Source of the DNA: Protonemura montana
Lineage: Eukaryota > Arthropoda > Insecta > Plecoptera > Nemouridae
Assembly: GCA_947568835.1 (NCBI GenBank)
Contig: OX387611.1
Location: 6,390,001-6,454,000 of the forward strand
Direction: 5' to 3'
DNA: 64,000 nt
Shown: in pieces, positions 21,633-36,000 of the stretch
How the letters are laid out: each line of letters starts with the position of its first letter
How positions within the stretch are numbered: position 1 is the stretch's first letter
The notes under the pieces: model-generated
The model's input: the letters and a program-made list of their open reading frames with translations, nothing else
Database searches by the model: none
What the model was told of the DNA's origin: nothing
Position numbers and translations under genes: made by a program

Positions 21633-22075
21633 ACCGAACGGTTTGGCGTGTTGGAAACACCGGTTCTCTTTAAATAACCGAAGTTAAGCAACACTGCGCT
21701 GAGTCAGGTATTCGATAGGTGACCATCATACACATGACCAGTACTGTTCAAGAGAGAGGTTCGAGGAATAAAAGTTAGTACAGCAAATTCGCTCGCCTTG
21801 CTTATCAACCTCTCGACTGCATGGATTTGTGGAGGAATCCTGTTGTTCGCGTTGTGCCGTCCTTCGGAAGTGACGTTAAGCCGGTGGTCCCCTTGGTGCT
21901 CTTCGACAGGAGTAGACTACGTGCTGGCACCGGGTTTCACCTCCTCCTTTCTAGACAAGGTAAGTTTCATCATCATCGCCATCATCCACTCATTCACCGA
22001 CGCCATTGGACCAGTGCCGCATGGCTAGATGTCAAAACAGTGCGTCGTTTAACACCACAAATAAATAAATAAAAT
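21633..22075 (+). mobile_element. 5S-headed SINE, near full length
   Basis: Plus orientation, ACCGAACGGTTTGGCGTG to AACACCACAAATAAATAAAT. It shows the whole plan of the family: 5S-like head (about 110 bp), unique body, CATC tract, conserved GTCAAAACAGTGCGTCG end and an AAAT tail. Confidence 0.9.
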
Positions 22076-22574
22076 ACATTTTTTCAATCTCTATAAATAT
22101 TTGTTTGTAAATATTTTAACTCCCCAATTTTTAGGGGGATGTTCTGATGTTTTTTTTTTTTGCCTTTTTTGACCTAAAGTCTGGTACACCATTGGAAAGA
22201 TTTTGTCAAATTTTTAGCTTTTACCATCGAGTAAGCAAATCTTCCCAACGAGACAGAACGTTGATATTCCTAGGCTATTCGTTTTCGACTGAACGCTCAG
22301 ATGAATGAACTAGAATTTTACTACTACCGTCGTAGCTATGTACGAGGTCAACCATGTAAATATTTGGGTAACAGGGTTAGATTTTTCATTCAATTCCGCC
22401 ATCCACAACCTAAGAGTAGACAAGGTCATACTAGCTTCTCCAAACTTGTTTTACGATATATTGTAGCTATTGACCGCTTAACGGTTAGGTTGTAAAAATG
22501 CGATCACATGCTAAGTTGCTAGTAGTGACAAAATTCATTCATCTTCATTGACAAGACCATTCATTAATGAGCAA
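22076..22574. other. Intergenic, nothing recognised
   Basis: No gene or repeat recognised. Confidence 0.4.
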
Positions 22575-22645
22575 AGGTCATACTGGTTCGGTGGTTAGCC
22601 CTGGTGACAGCACCGTGCAACACTTAGCTGCCTGCTAGGCTAGGT
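22575..22645 (+). repeat. Detached first unit of the 71-bp satellite
   Basis: A diverged 71-bp unit (GGTTCGGTGGTTAGCCCTGG...) ending in CTAGGCTAGGT. It is separated from the main array by the SINE that follows. Confidence 0.85.
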
Positions 22646-23082
22646 TATTATTATTATTTTTGGTGTTTAACGACGCACTGTTTTGACAACTGGCCCTGCG
22701 GCACTGGTCTAATGGCGTCGGTGAATGAGTGGATGATGATGAGGATGAACCTAACCTAGATAAGAAGGGAGGAGTGGAAACCCGGTGCGGGCAAGTAGCC
22801 TACTCCTGTCGAACAGCACCAAGGAGACCACCGGCTTAACGTCCCTTCCGAAGGACGGTACAACTCGAACAGCAGGATTCCTCCACAAATCCATGCTGTC
22901 GAGAGGTTGATAAGCAAGGCGAATGAAGTTGCTGTACTAACTTTCATCCCTCCAACCTCTCTCCCGAACAGAACTGGTCATGTGTATGATGGTCACTCAT
23001 TCAATGTCTGACTCAGCGCAGTGTTGCTTAACTTCGGTGATCTAACGAGAACCGGTGTTTCCAACACGCCAAACCGTTCGGT
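22646..23082 (-). mobile_element. 5S-headed SINE inserted in the 71-bp satellite
   Basis: Full-length minus-strand copy. CTAGGCTAGGT occurs on both sides (22635-22645 and 23083-23093), an 11-bp target-site duplication as expected for LINE-driven insertion. An ATT-rich tail lies next to the left repeat. Confidence 0.9.
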
Positions 23083-24096
23083 CTAGGCTAGGTGTATGAG
23101 TCTGGTTCGGTGGCAAGCCCTGGTGACAGCACCGTGCCACCCTCGGCTGCCTGCTAGGCTAGGTGTATGAGTCTGGTTCGGTGGCTAGCCCTGGTGACAG
23201 CACCGTGCCACCCTCGGCTGCCTGCTAGGCTAGGTGTATGAGTCTGGTTCGGTGGCTAGTCCTGGTGACAGCACCGTGCCACCCTCGGCTGCCTGCTAGG
23301 CTAGGTGTATGAGTCTGGTTCGGTGGCTAGTCCTGGTGACAGCACCGTGCCACCCTCGGCTGCCTGCTAGGCTAGGTGTATGAGTCTGGTTCGGTGGCTA
23401 GTCCTGGTGACAGCACCGTGCCACCCTCGGCTGCCTGCTAGGCTAGGTGTATGAGTCTGGTTCGGTGGCTAGCCCTGGTGACAGCACCGTGCCACCCTCA
23501 GCTGCCTGCTAGGCTAGGTGTATGAGTCTGGTTCGGTGGCTAGTCCTGGTGACAGCACCGTGCCACCCTCGGCTACCTGCTAGGCTAGGTTTATGAGTCT
23601 GGTTCGGTGGCTAGTCCTGGTGACAGCACCGTGCCACCCTCGGCTGCCTGCTAGGCTAGGTGTATGAGTCTGGTTCGGTGGCAAGCCCTGGTGACAGCAC
23701 CGTGCCACCCTCGGCTGCCTGCTAGGCTAGGTGTATGAGTCTGGTTCGGTGGCTAGTCCTGGTGACAGCACCGTGCCACCCTCGGCTGCCTGCTAGGCTA
23801 GGTGTATGAGTCTGGTTCGGTGGCTAGTCCTGGTGACAGCACCGTGCCACCCTCGGCTGCCTGCTAGGCTAGGTGTATGAGTCTGGTTCGGTGGCTAGTC
23901 CTGGTGACAGCACCGTGCCACCCTCGGCTGCCTGCTAGGCTAGGTGTATGAGTCTGGTTCGGTGGCTAGCCCTGGTGACAGCACTGTTCCACCCTCGGCT
24001 GCCTGCTAGGCTAGGTGTATGAGTCTGGTTCGGTGGCTAGTCCTGGTGACAGCACCGTGCCACCCTCGGCTGCCTGCTAGGCTAGGTTTATGAGTC
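23083..24096 (+). repeat. 71-bp satellite array
   Basis: About 14 units of 71 bp with very few differences (core GAGTCTGGTTCGGTGGCTAG). Low divergence implies recent expansion. Confidence 0.95.
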
Positions 24097-24315
24097 ACTC
24101 TGATTCTAGTGACGCTACTCTTCTAGCCTGTGTCATCAAAAATAAAAAATAAATCAATTGGAAATCTGTGACCAGCACTAAAAAGAGACGACGGTAGAGG
24201 TGAGATGACAGCTTTCCTCTTGGGAAAGCGCTCTGGAAAAGCGCGTGTGCGTTGGATCGATAGAGCTGCTGTCGCTTTCAATTCCATGTCAAGATCACGC
24301 TTTCTTTGTCCACTA

Positions 24316-24356
24316 CGCACACACGCACACACGCACACACGCACACACGCACACAT
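24316..24356 (+). repeat. CGCACACA microsatellite
   Basis: Five copies of the 8-mer CGCACACA. Confidence 0.9.
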
Positions 24357-26029
24357 CTGCTTCGTGTCCCTGTCGAGTGGTCCAGATGTTAGATTTCGGA
24401 AGGAAAAATCAGAGAACACGATTTTCCGATTATATTTATCTTTCGTTGAATTATCAGCGGCGTTTACTTAGTTTTTTTTTTGTAAGGAAAGCTGCGTCAG
24501 CATTACTAACGCGCATATTCGTGGAGAACAATTTTTACAATAAATAACAATGGAAAATTGTTCCAGTAACAACAATATGTATGTGTGTAATATTTTTATT
24601 TAGCAGATGCTAATTTGAAATACATTTTCACATTAGCTGTTGTACTATCGTTTAGGATTTTGATAATAACATAAAATTAAATTATTATCATAAAAATTAA
24701 ATCATCCAGTTTCATTCTACTCTACCACATTTTTTTTTCCTATCTTCTATCAACATTTTCTTTAACCTTATTTTAAACATTTCTTTGTCTAATTTTCTCA
24801 TATCTCCTGGTAATAGGGAATAAAGGTTGACAGAGTGAAAAATGTTGTAAAAACCGAACTTAAATTTGGACATATTAGTTTTTATGTGACATATTACTGT
24901 GAAAAATGTTTTTCTTCAAAATGGCGGGGTGACCTGCCTGCAAAATTAGGTAATTTTTTATTTTCCTAAAATTTGAACATAGGATCTCTATTCTCTAGCC
25001 AGTAAGCAATGCAAGCGAATGGATCTAGGTTGGGTACATATTTCCAGACATGCCAGTTTATTTAAAATGAAGTTTGGACAAACTATGTCATGATTTAAGT
25101 ATTAATTCCTAATTGTTCTGCCTTCTTCGGTATACAATTTTAAAGAAAAAAAATGTATAATTAAAATGCACATTATATAAATTTTACATAAACTACACAT
25201 TTTATTATTACACATGTAAACAATATTTTTTATAAATCTTTAACTTACTAAGTTGATGTTAAAATATACAATTCAAAATATTGTCAAGAATATTTTATAT
25301 AAATTCCCGGAATAACCATTACCTACAAAAATTATCAGGTCGTAATATTGACTCTCATCGGGAAATATTCTATGCTTCTTTCCATTCACTTCCAGGAACC
25401 AGATTAAGCAACCAGATCTACTGAGTCAACCGCACTTCCCTTCGTTTATCTTTGCTAATTGAATTCATATCTTCAAGAATGGCTTTGGGAAATAAGCAAA
25501 CAAAACCAGTGACAACATGTGATGGAAAATTTACTTTCAGAATCTAGTTTGACTCATCGTAATTACCAGGCACATAAAGAAACACATTGCTATTTTATTT
25601 ATTATTTGTTATTTTCTGAGAATGCCACTTTATTTTGGTACTTTCAAATTCGGTACACCGAAATTCCCTTCATAATCAAAATTTTGTTGACGAGTGCGAA
25701 TTATGAATACACTTAAAAACCCTTAACCCTAATACTGCTTGAGGTAAAATATAAAATGTGACTCAAATTTACAGCCTATTCTGTTGTCCTAATCTAGCTC
25801 AAGGTGTAGAGAATGTTTATCCATTTTACACTGACGTTAATTGATTTCTTTTTAACCGTCTTTGATTGCCGTGATATTTTAAATTAATAAAGTAGCTTTG
25901 AAAATTTTTCTCATCGTGCACATTGAAAACAAAAAAATATAACTTTGCAGCATTGTAAATGCATTTCCCCTTTTTTGCAATATTGAGAGTGGGTGTTATT
26001 TTTTGTAATGGTCAATTGAAGCTTTGAAA
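24357..26029. other. Intergenic, nothing recognised
   Basis: Long AT-rich stretch. Only short chance frames; no repeat family of this window is present. Confidence 0.45.
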
Positions 26030-26568
26030 CGTTTGGCAAGCCATGCCTTGAGCTGGACAACAGCATGCACTGCAAGCTTTGTTTGGCAAGCCATGCCTTG
26101 AGCTGGACAACAGCATGGACTGCAAGCTTTGTTTGGCAAGCCATGTCTTGAGCTGGACAACAGCATGCACTGCAAGCTTTGTTTGGCAAGCCTTGCCTTG
26201 AGCTGGACAACAGCATGGACTGCAATCTTTGTTTGGCAAGCCATTTCTTGAGCTGGATAACAGCATGGACTGCAAGCTTTGTTCGGCAAGCCGTGTCTTG
26301 AGCTGGACAACAGCATGGACTGCAAGCTTTGTTTGGCAAGCCATGTCTTGAGCTGAACAACAGCATGGACTGCAAGCTTTGAAACATTTGGTTAGCCATG
26401 CCTTGAGCTTGCATGAATTGCAAGCTTTGTTTGACAAGCCATGTTCTGAGCTGGACAACAACATGAACTGCAATCTTTGTTTGGCAAGCAATGTCTTGAG
26501 CTGGACAACAGCATGGACTGCAAGCTTTGTTTGGCAAGTCCTGTCTTCAGCTTGACAACAGCATGCAT
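26030..26568 (-). repeat. 50-bp minisatellite, array 1
   Basis: About 10-11 units of 50 bp (core GACTGCAAGCTTTGTTTGGC), more diverged than the other three arrays, with one shortened unit near 26400. The unit is free of stops on one strand, giving frames in all three phases; not judged coding. Confidence 0.9.
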
Positions 26569-26870
26569 TTTACAGCTAACAAAAAATTTCCAAAAATCCT
26601 ACTCATTCTCAAGACAAAACAGAGATTAGACTAAACACATCTAATAAATCCATCACCTTCTAGTCACTTATTCAAGATACGCATGCCATAAATTAGTATT
26701 GCTCATACACAATGAATGTGTGCGATCTTCCATAACCAACCATCTAAAAACAGGTGGGGATAAGGGGCATACCAGAGACCACCATCTGCACTTTTAGCAG
26801 TGGGGCAAGGTAGATATCCTGTGGTGGAGGGGTGAGGGGGGGGGGTCATTATATTATGGCATTATATTAA
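26569..26870. other. Gene-free, with a G-rich patch
   Basis: Includes a run of ten G near 26840. Nothing else recognised. Confidence 0.35.
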
Positions 26871-27050
26871 GGTAGGATGTGAGCAGACGGTGTTAGTACA
26901 AGGCCGTCGGGTCTGCGTTCGAGTCCAGGCGACGCTGTCGAAAGTTTTTGTGTTGTTTTCGGTGTCAAAATTTGCGGTTAATAAGTTTAATGTATTGTTG
27001 AATTGTTGTTTTTTTTTTTGTGAATTTCGTTTCGGATTTTGTGATTGAAA
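26871..27050 (+). promoter_or_regulatory. Presumed 5' UTR of the first Tret1-like gene
   Basis: T/G-rich leader before the ATG at 27051. A three-codon upstream frame (ATG TAT TGT TGA) starts at 26990. The segment TTCGAGTCC near 26920 resembles a tRNA box B, but no cloverleaf forms around it. Transcription start not determined. Confidence 0.3.
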
Positions 27051-30000
27051 ATGGATTTGGAGTTGAATGGGTGAGTTGGTGTTAAGAATTTTTAGTCTTT
27101 TTTTCTTGCGTTTTTTTTTTTCTTTTAATTGGTATTTCTTTGAAGTTGTCAAACTTAACCTAATGTCTCTGGAAAATTGCTGGAATTCCACGAATATTTT
27201 TACTTCAAACGCGGGTATATCAACAAAAACCGTTTGCAAAACGTTATCTATTCGGCAAATATTAAGAAAAACTAAAAACGTCCATCATATGCCCATTTCA
27301 CAAGACAGATGACAAAACTTCGGTGACTAATTATAGACCAATAACCCTATTATCAGTCTTCTCAAAGCTTATCGAAAATGCATATTGCACACGATTGGTC
27401 GCATTTCTAGAAAACAATTCCCTACTAAATGACCATCAACATGGATTCCGAAAAACACGCTCCACCACAACAGCAATTGCAAACTTTATAAACGAGCTAA
27501 CTTCTCATACGCAAACCAACAAGAACTCCTATGGTATATTTTATGATTATACCAAAGCTTTCGATACAGTAAATCATGATGTATTATTAGCAAAACTAAA
27601 TTATATGGGAGTCCGTGGGGTGGCAAATAAATGGATAGGATCCTTCCTTCACAACAGGAAACAGAAAGTCAAAATCTCACATCAGATGGGATGCACCTAC
27701 TCCAATGCATGCACAGGAAATGCAGGTGTCCCCCAGGGAGCATCAATATCTCCGATATTATTCATTATTTACACAAACGACCTAAACCTGACAGTGAAAA
27801 CAGATCCCCTTATCACCTTTGCAGACGACAAGACCCAATTAGTATGCGATCATCTCAATTCAATTTTAAACTCTAGCAAAACTGCCATTAAACAAATGGA
27901 AGAGTGGAGTCTCAAAAATTACCTGGCCCTAAATGCCTCGAAGACCATACTCATTAAATTCAAAACAAGCCAACCACGCAATCAGTCAGAGGACCTCTCA
28001 AGCCCACTACTTTATCTTAATGGGAAAAGCATAAAAGCGTTGGATGAAACGAAATTCCTGGGGCTAACAATTGACCATCAATTAAAATGGGAGACTCACA
28101 TCAACAACGTTGCACACAAGATTGCCTCGGGATGCTACCTAATAAAACGAATGCTAAAAATATGTAACACTAACACAGCAAAGTTAGTTTACTATTCTTA
28201 CGTTCATGCCAATCTACTCTATGGAATCATAATTTGGGGACACTCACCGAAATCAATTAAACTGCTAATCCTACAAAAAAGAGCCATCAAATACCTATAG
28301 CTAACGTCAGCTACGATCCAACTGACCCAGGGACCTATTATAAAGACTCGACCAAACCCCTATTTAAAAAATATAACATCATGCCACTTTTATGCATGTA
28401 TATTTATAACATAGTTTTGTATGTGATCATGAACAAGCATCTGACAAAGAAGTTATATGACAATCACCATGGACATGTATTAAGATGTAATAACAAATTT
28501 TACGATCTTAAGACAACAACTATTAGCAAAGGGCCTATCTCAAAAGGTGTCCATATTTTTTAAAATTTACCTTATATATTATTAAATGTAAGATTCATGA
28601 CAATGACTTTTTAAAACTGTTAAGAAATGTTCTAATGTACGACTGCTTTTATAGTCTGCAGGATTTCTATAACCAAAGATATGTATAACAACTGGCTTTC
28701 CAATGTTGAATGTATTTAACCAATCTGGAAATAAAATGTATTATAATTATTATTATTATTATTATTATTATTAAATCAAACAATTTTAAAAACTTAGTTT
28801 AAAAGTTTCCATTTTTCATTGTAACGTTTGGTTAGTTTTGTCATGCTGCTGTTATTGGAACCTACATAGTTTTGACTCGACATTTAGATATCAAAGGAAC
28901 TAAATTGAGATAGGATACAAATTGATCTATCTACTGACAGGTTAATCAGGGCAGTCAGCCGCGACCAACAGTATTACCTGGAATTAAACTAACTTACGCC
29001 CAGTCTGGCTTGTGATGTCATAGATCTATTGTCAAACAATTTCATTCGACAATATAATGAACCGAAACTGTGACAGAGAATAGAGAGACAAAGAAGAATT
29101 TTTTGTTTAGTTTTGACATTTAAGGCATGGTGTTCTATCTATATAAGTGAGGTTATGGATACACTTATTCGAATCTAAATGGGCATGATTGTTTTTAGAC
29201 TCATGTCTACTTGATTTATCCTAAGCGCTAGTTTTAAGAAAAACTATTTGAAATGGGTTTTGAATGCTAACTAAAGGACAACTAAAGTTTCCCGACGTTT
29301 CCTCAAATGGGCATATTTTTCTTTTTGAACTTTCAATTTTGTTTAAATAATCAAGTTTTAGTTAACCTGTAAGTCAATTTTTTACATTTTTTCGATTTCT
29401 CAAAAGCCACCTTCAATTACCCACATGGTTATCCAGGAATAGCGGAAATCGGTGTTTGAGTCCCCTGTAAAGGACCACATTTTAAAAAGATTATTAGTTT
29501 TCCTAATAGTAATAAAATACTGTGCAAACATATGTAATTTACTTCTAATTTCCCGTCATCAACTCCTTTGCATAAGCAAAAAAATATTGCAAAATACAGA
29601 ATACTTCTGTCTCATCATTGTTTTTAAAGATTCTTCATTTGAAGAGGATTGCACTTTATTTTACCATACATGTGATAGTTTAATTTGTCGTTACGTCACT
29701 AGTTCCCATTCTAATTTCGCTACCAAATGACTTTCTGCTTCATGAAAATCATATAATCCTTATTATCTCCACGTTTTGTTATCAGAGGGATCAGTGTACA
29801 AGAGATACAATTGTCATTACAATTTTACTACAAAAATTACAACTTCCATCCTGCCATTAATGACATATAGTTATAGCTATACCTTTATGTGCTTCTTCCT
29901 TTCTCTAAGCTTATAGTACACAGTCTAGCTCGTGAGAGTAGATACCTGCACGAGGACTGTCCCCTGCATTGCTACAGTCTAGCCCATGAGAGAAGATACC

Positions 30001-33000
30001 TGCACAAGGACTGTCCCTTGCATTGCTACAGTCTAGCTCGTGAGAGTAGATACCTGCACGAGGACTGTCCCCTGCATTGCTACTAACTCTTGAATGCAAT
30101 CTCTGTTATGATTTCAGGGGTAGAATTTCATAATAATTACTATCATATCTGCAAAATAATTCCCAATATTTTTAAAATTAGTAGAAAGATTGTCATAATA
30201 TTTGAAAATCAAAAGATCTTTGGCGTTATAGCAAAAGAAAACTCGTAGATGTCAGCGGAGTTTAATTGTAGTGTTTTAAAAACGGCCCGCATGTTACTCC
30301 AAAGCGACCGGTGGCGTCTCTACCGGCAAAGTATGTTCTCTCGCAGAACGGAATAAAGCCGTTTTACTTAACCCTAAAGGATTTTTACTCTCAAAGTTGC
30401 TCGCAGAAAGTTTAACATTAGCGCTGTGACTCTGACTAAACCTGTAAACCCAGTGGCAGAAAGTTTAACATTAGCGCTGTGACTCTGACTAAACCTGTAA
30501 ACCAAATGGTAGGACGTTTAACATTAGCGCTGTGACTTTGACTAAACCTGTAAACCAAATGGCAGGAAGTTTAACATTAGCGCTGTGACTCTGACTAAAC
30601 CTGTAAACCTAAAGGCAGGACATTTAACATAAGCGCTGTGACTCTGACTAAACCTGTAAACCAAATGGCAGGACGTTTAACATTAGCGCTGTGACTCTGA
30701 CTAAACCTGTAAACCCAATGACAGGACGTTTAACATTAGCGCTGTGACTCTGACTAAACCAGTAAACCAGTGGCAGGACGTTTAACATTAGCGCTGTGAC
30801 TCTGACTAAACCTGTAAACCCAATGGCAGGACGTTGAACATTAGCGCTGTGACTTTGACTAAACCTGTAAACCAAATGGCAGGAAGTTTAACATTAGCGC
30901 TGTGACTCTGACTAAACTTGTAAACCAAATGGCAGGACGTTTAACATTAGCGCTGTGACTCTGACTAAACCTGTAAACCCAATGACAGGACGTTTAACAT
31001 TAGCGCTGTGACTCTGACTAAACCAGTAAACCAGTGGCAGGACGTTTAACATTAGCGCTGTGACTTTGACTAAACCTGTAAACCCAATGGCAGGACGTTG
31101 AACATTAGCGCTGTGACTCTGACTAAACCTGTAAACCAGTGGCAGGACGTTTAAAATTAGCGCTGTGACTTTGACTAAACCTGTAAACCCAATGGCAGGA
31201 CGTTTAACAATAGCGCTGTGACTCTGACTAAACCTGTAAACCAAATGGCAGGAAGTTTAACATTAGCGCTGTGACTCTGACTAAACTTGTAAACCAAATG
31301 GTAGGACGTTTAACATTAGCGCTGTGACTCTGACTAAACCTGTAAACCCAAAGGCAGGACGTTTAACATAAGCGCTGGGACTCTAACTAAACCTGTAAAC
31401 CAGTGGCAGAAGGCTAAACGATATCGCCGTGTCTAAAAAAATTAATTATTTCTGTACCTACCCAGAGAAATTATGTATGATCATCGCACATATTGCGTGT
31501 AGTAGAGATTCAAGGTGAGACTTAGACCCAGACTCAGTCACAGGCGTGCTAAGAATAAGAATGGTAAGATAAACTAATTGTACCTAAGATTGTACCTTTC
31601 TGCCGACATCCTCTTCAGCATTCACACTGCAATTACTTGAAGAGTTTTTAGCTCAATTCACAAGAATCATCGTGACGAAGGAGAACACATTTTTAGAGAA
31701 CATGTTTCGTAAAGCCAAGGTTGGCAAATAATGGATTTTTTTACATCTGTTATATAATACTTTAATAATAAACAAAATTTTTGACACGCATACAAGCTCT
31801 TGTCGTTGATTCTTTGCAAGACATTCAATCACTGAAATCATGGAGACAATTCGTGGACAATTCGTGGACAATTCGAGGACAATTCGTGGACAATTCGTGG
31901 ACAATTCGAGGACAATTCGAGGACAATTCGTGGACAATTCGTGGTCAATTCGTGGACAGTTCGTGGACAATTTGTGGACAATTCGTGGACAATTCGAGAA
32001 CAATTCGAGGACAATTCGTGGACAATTCGCGGACAATTTGTGGACAATTCGTGGATAATTCGTGGACAATTCGTGGACAATTCGTGGTCAATTCGTGGAC
32101 AATTCGTGGACAATTTGTGGACAATTCGAGGACAATTCGTGGTCAATTCGTGGACAATTCGTGGACAATTCGTGGACAATTCGTGGACAATTCGTGGACA
32201 ATTCGTGGACAATTCGTGGACAATTCGTGGACAATACGTGGACAATACGTGGTAATTTTCCAGGTCAAAGGGAACATTCAATTAAACTTTTGGAAAAAAT
32301 GTCAGTTTTGCCTTTTTAATAAATTTAAAATATTATATTAGCAGTTCATCATGCATAGCGAACAAAGTCAAATACCATTTATTCCTGGATTAGCTATAGT
32401 CAGAGTCACAGCGCTAATGTTAAACGTCTAGCCATTGGGTTTACAGGTTTATTCAGAGTCACAGCGCTACTGTTAAACGTCCTGCCATTGGGTTTACATG
32501 TTTAGTCAGAGTCACAGCGCTAATGTTAAACGTCCTGCCATTGGGTTTACAGGTTTAGTCAGAGTCATAGCGCTAATGTTAAACGTCCTGTCATTGGGTT
32601 TACAGGTTTAGTCAGAGTCATAGCGCTAATGTTAAACGTCCTGTCATTGGGTTTACAGGTTTAGTCAGAGTCACAGCGCTAATGTTAAACGTCCTGTCAT
32701 TGGGTTTACAGGTTTAGTCAGAGTCACAGCGCTAATGTTAAACGTCCTGTCATTGGGTTTACAGGTTTAGTCAGAGTCACAGCGCTAATGTTAAACGTCC
32801 TGTCATTGGGTTTACAGGTTTAGTCAGAGTCACAGCGCTAATGTTAAACGTCCTGTCATTGGGTTTACAGGTTAAGTCAGAGTCACAGCGCTAATGTTAA
32901 ACGTCCTGTCATTGGGTTTACAGGTTTAGTCAGAGTCACAGCGCTAATGTTAAAATTCCTGATATTGGGTTTACAGGTTTAGTCAGAGTCACAGCGCTAA

Positions 33001-36000
33001 TGTTAAACGTCCTGTCATTGGGTTTACAGGTTTAGTCAGAGTCACAGCGCTAATGTTAAACGTCCTGTCATTGGGTTTACAGGTTTAGTCAGAGTCACAG
33101 CGCTAATGTTAAACGTCCTGTCATTGGGTTTACAGGTTAAGTCAGAGTCACAGCGCTAATGTTAAACGTCCTGTCATTGGGTTTACAGGTTTAGTCAGAG
33201 TCACAGCACTAATGTTAAACGTCCTGCCATTCGATTTAAAGGTTTAGTCAGAGGGGTATAATTAAACGTTTTGCAATCATTGTTAGTAAAGTTTTAGTCC
33301 GAATCCTAACGCAAATGTCCCAAAAAAATACCGAAAAAAAATGTTGGTGTACCTAAAAACCTTCTTTTCAAAAATTACAATTACATTAAAAAATTAAAAA
33401 ATTAAAGTCACAATTACATAATAAGAGTAGTTTGTAAAAAAATACGGTAGCAAGCGCCATCGGGTGGCACTTACCGTTACCACGTGTTGCCGGCTCATTT
33501 ACTCAGCAAAAACTTTATCATTAGCACTGGGACTCTATATTAACCTATGAAGCCAATGTATCTAAACATAAAGATTTACCTATTACCTGTTCACTATCGG
33601 CTTCTTTCAATAACAAATAGAGATCATAAAACAAATTACAGTGGAACTAGAAATACGTAACTCCACTAGAAATTGAATAGCAATTTATATAATCTGGGAA
33701 TAATATCCATTTTAGGAAAAAAGGTTGGTTAATAGCGCTAATTGAAAGATAAATGGTGAAATATTGCAAGAATTAATGCTTATTTGTCTTCAGCAAGCGT
33801 CTCTATGCAAACTCACTTTATCATTAAAGAGGTAAATGCATTCTTGAGAAAGCTTTTAGACAACTTCAATAAATCAAGTACTCCAACTACTCCAAGAGCA
33901 GACGATTACCTTAGAGAAGAAGATCCGAACGCTTTTAAAAGATTTCTAAATGTCTATCTTATCACTACTTGAGCTCGACAACAATATGGGCTGCAAGCTT
34001 TGTTTGACAAGCCATGTCTTGAGCTGGACAACAGCATGGACTGCAAGCTTTGTTTGACAAGCCATGTCTTGAGCTGGACAACAGCATGGACTGCAAGCTT
34101 TGTTTGGCAAGCCATGTCTTGAGCTGGACAACAGCATGGGCTGCGAGCTTTGTTTGGCAAGCCATGTCTTGAGCTGGACAACAGCATGGGCTGCGAGCTT
34201 TGTTTGACAAGCCATGTCTTGAGCTGGACAACGGCATGGGCTGCAAGCTTTGTTTGGCAAGCCATGTCTTGAGCTGGACAACAGCATGGGCTGCAAGCTT
34301 TGTTTGACAAGCCATGTCTTGAGCTGGACAACAGCATGGACTGCAAGCTTTGTTTGGCAAGCCATGTCTTGAGCTGGACAACAGCATGGACTGCAAGCTT
34401 TGTTTGGCAAGCCATGCCTTGAGCTGGACAACAGCATGGACTGCAAGCTTTGTTTGACAAGCCATGTCTTGAGCTGGACAACGGCATTGACTGCAAGCTT
34501 TGTTTGGCAAGCCATGTCTTGAGCTGGACAACAGCATGGACTGCAAGCTTTGTTTGGCAAGCCATGTCTTGAGCTGGACAACAGCATGGACTGCAAGCTT
34601 TGTTTGGCAAGCCATGTCTTGAGCTGGACAACAGCATGGGCTGCAAGCTTTGAAACTTTTGACAAGCCATGTCTTGAGCTGGACAACAGTGTGGGCTACG
34701 TTTAAAATATCAATTGTCATTCCTATCATATCCCGAGAAAATCAGTTTATTCAAAAGAAGTGTTATCCACGCGAGCGCTGATAGATCTTTGGCAGTTCTG
34801 CTTATCTTTTCCGGAAAATCCCTGAAATGCAGTCGCTCCAAACTCTTGTGGCATCGTGCCAGAAGCTATTTCCAATCGTTTGCCAACACACAATTGCCAG
34901 ATGATTTAGTTCCGGTCGACGAAACGATATGTATCCGGTTTCACACTCATCGCCCAAGACATACGTTTAACTTGGCAAACTAGCAAAGTTTGAAATTGAG
35001 CAGAAAATGAGATAACAACAATGATTTTGACTGACGATTGAGGTCATTTCTTTGATCGAATTTAGAACAAGCGCTACGCGATTGTTTATCTTGAATTATG
35101 GCTGTGCATTGTCTTGGAACTAAATCGTTTTTCTAAGTTTAAACGTCAGAGAAACCTTTCACCATCACCATACCCTTCGGCCGAGACGATAGGGTCTTTA
35201 TCTCAGACTTTTCTGTGCGGTTTTTCTTCGATGGGGATGCGATTTGGTCTTGTGAGAAGAACATTCCATCAAAATTCTTTATTGTAATGGATATTTATTA
35301 CTATTAACCTATCAATTTGTCAGTTAATAAGAAAATAAATTACAAAACTTTAAAAACATATATAGACTTTAACTTTCAGCTAAACAACTATTGTCAGATA
35401 TGATAAGAAATTCCAAAGACTTGCCAATCATAGTAAATAGATCAGATCTTGAGGCCTAAGATCTTAAGGATTTGGTCGTAGACAATTTATTAACATGAAG
35501 ATTTTACATCAATAGCTGATGTGCATTATTTTGTTGAAACTGGTTAGGGATTTTCGTAACTCTTTGTTATATGAGCAATGGTTGATATCTGCGCAGTAAT
35601 CTACTACGAGCTAGAATGTGTAAAGAGTGACTTCACGTGGTTGCGTACAATAAAAAGACGAGGTTACTTTCACAGTATTCGTAGATCTCTAGTCAATCTA
35701 AACTCATTAAGAAATTCGTAAGCTTCACCAGCTGGCTACTAGATGGCGCTGTCATTCTGAAATCGCACACGTTTTGTTTGAATTCGAAAAGTTGACAGTT
35801 GTTCCGCTCCACCTCATGAAGATCAAGATCGCGCTGTCGTCTGGCATTCTTTTTAATGTTAAACCACAGATAACAGTATTTTATTTCTTTCTGTCGTTCA
35901 GATTCAAATGATCTTTAGTAGATGATTTTCTGCATTGATTCATCGATTAAATTGTTGTATTTAACGAGGCACGGTTGCCAAAACGGGTCCTCTAGTGTAA

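Noticed and set aside
23083-24096. CRISPR-like array
   Set aside because: The 71-bp units are contiguous direct repeats with no unique spacers, in a eukaryotic setting.
26880-26940. tRNA-derived SINE (box B-like TTCGAGTCC)
   Set aside because: No matching box A spacing or cloverleaf was found; the position suits the 5' UTR of the first transporter gene.
29889-30086. Cysteine-containing repeat peptide
   Set aside because: Translation of three 54-bp tandem units (54 is divisible by 3), with no coding context.
31476-31515. Alternative first exon for the first transporter (ATG ... CAAG/GTGAGA)
   Set aside because: Phase fits, but the candidate at 27051 has a better donor and a leader resembling the paralogue's.
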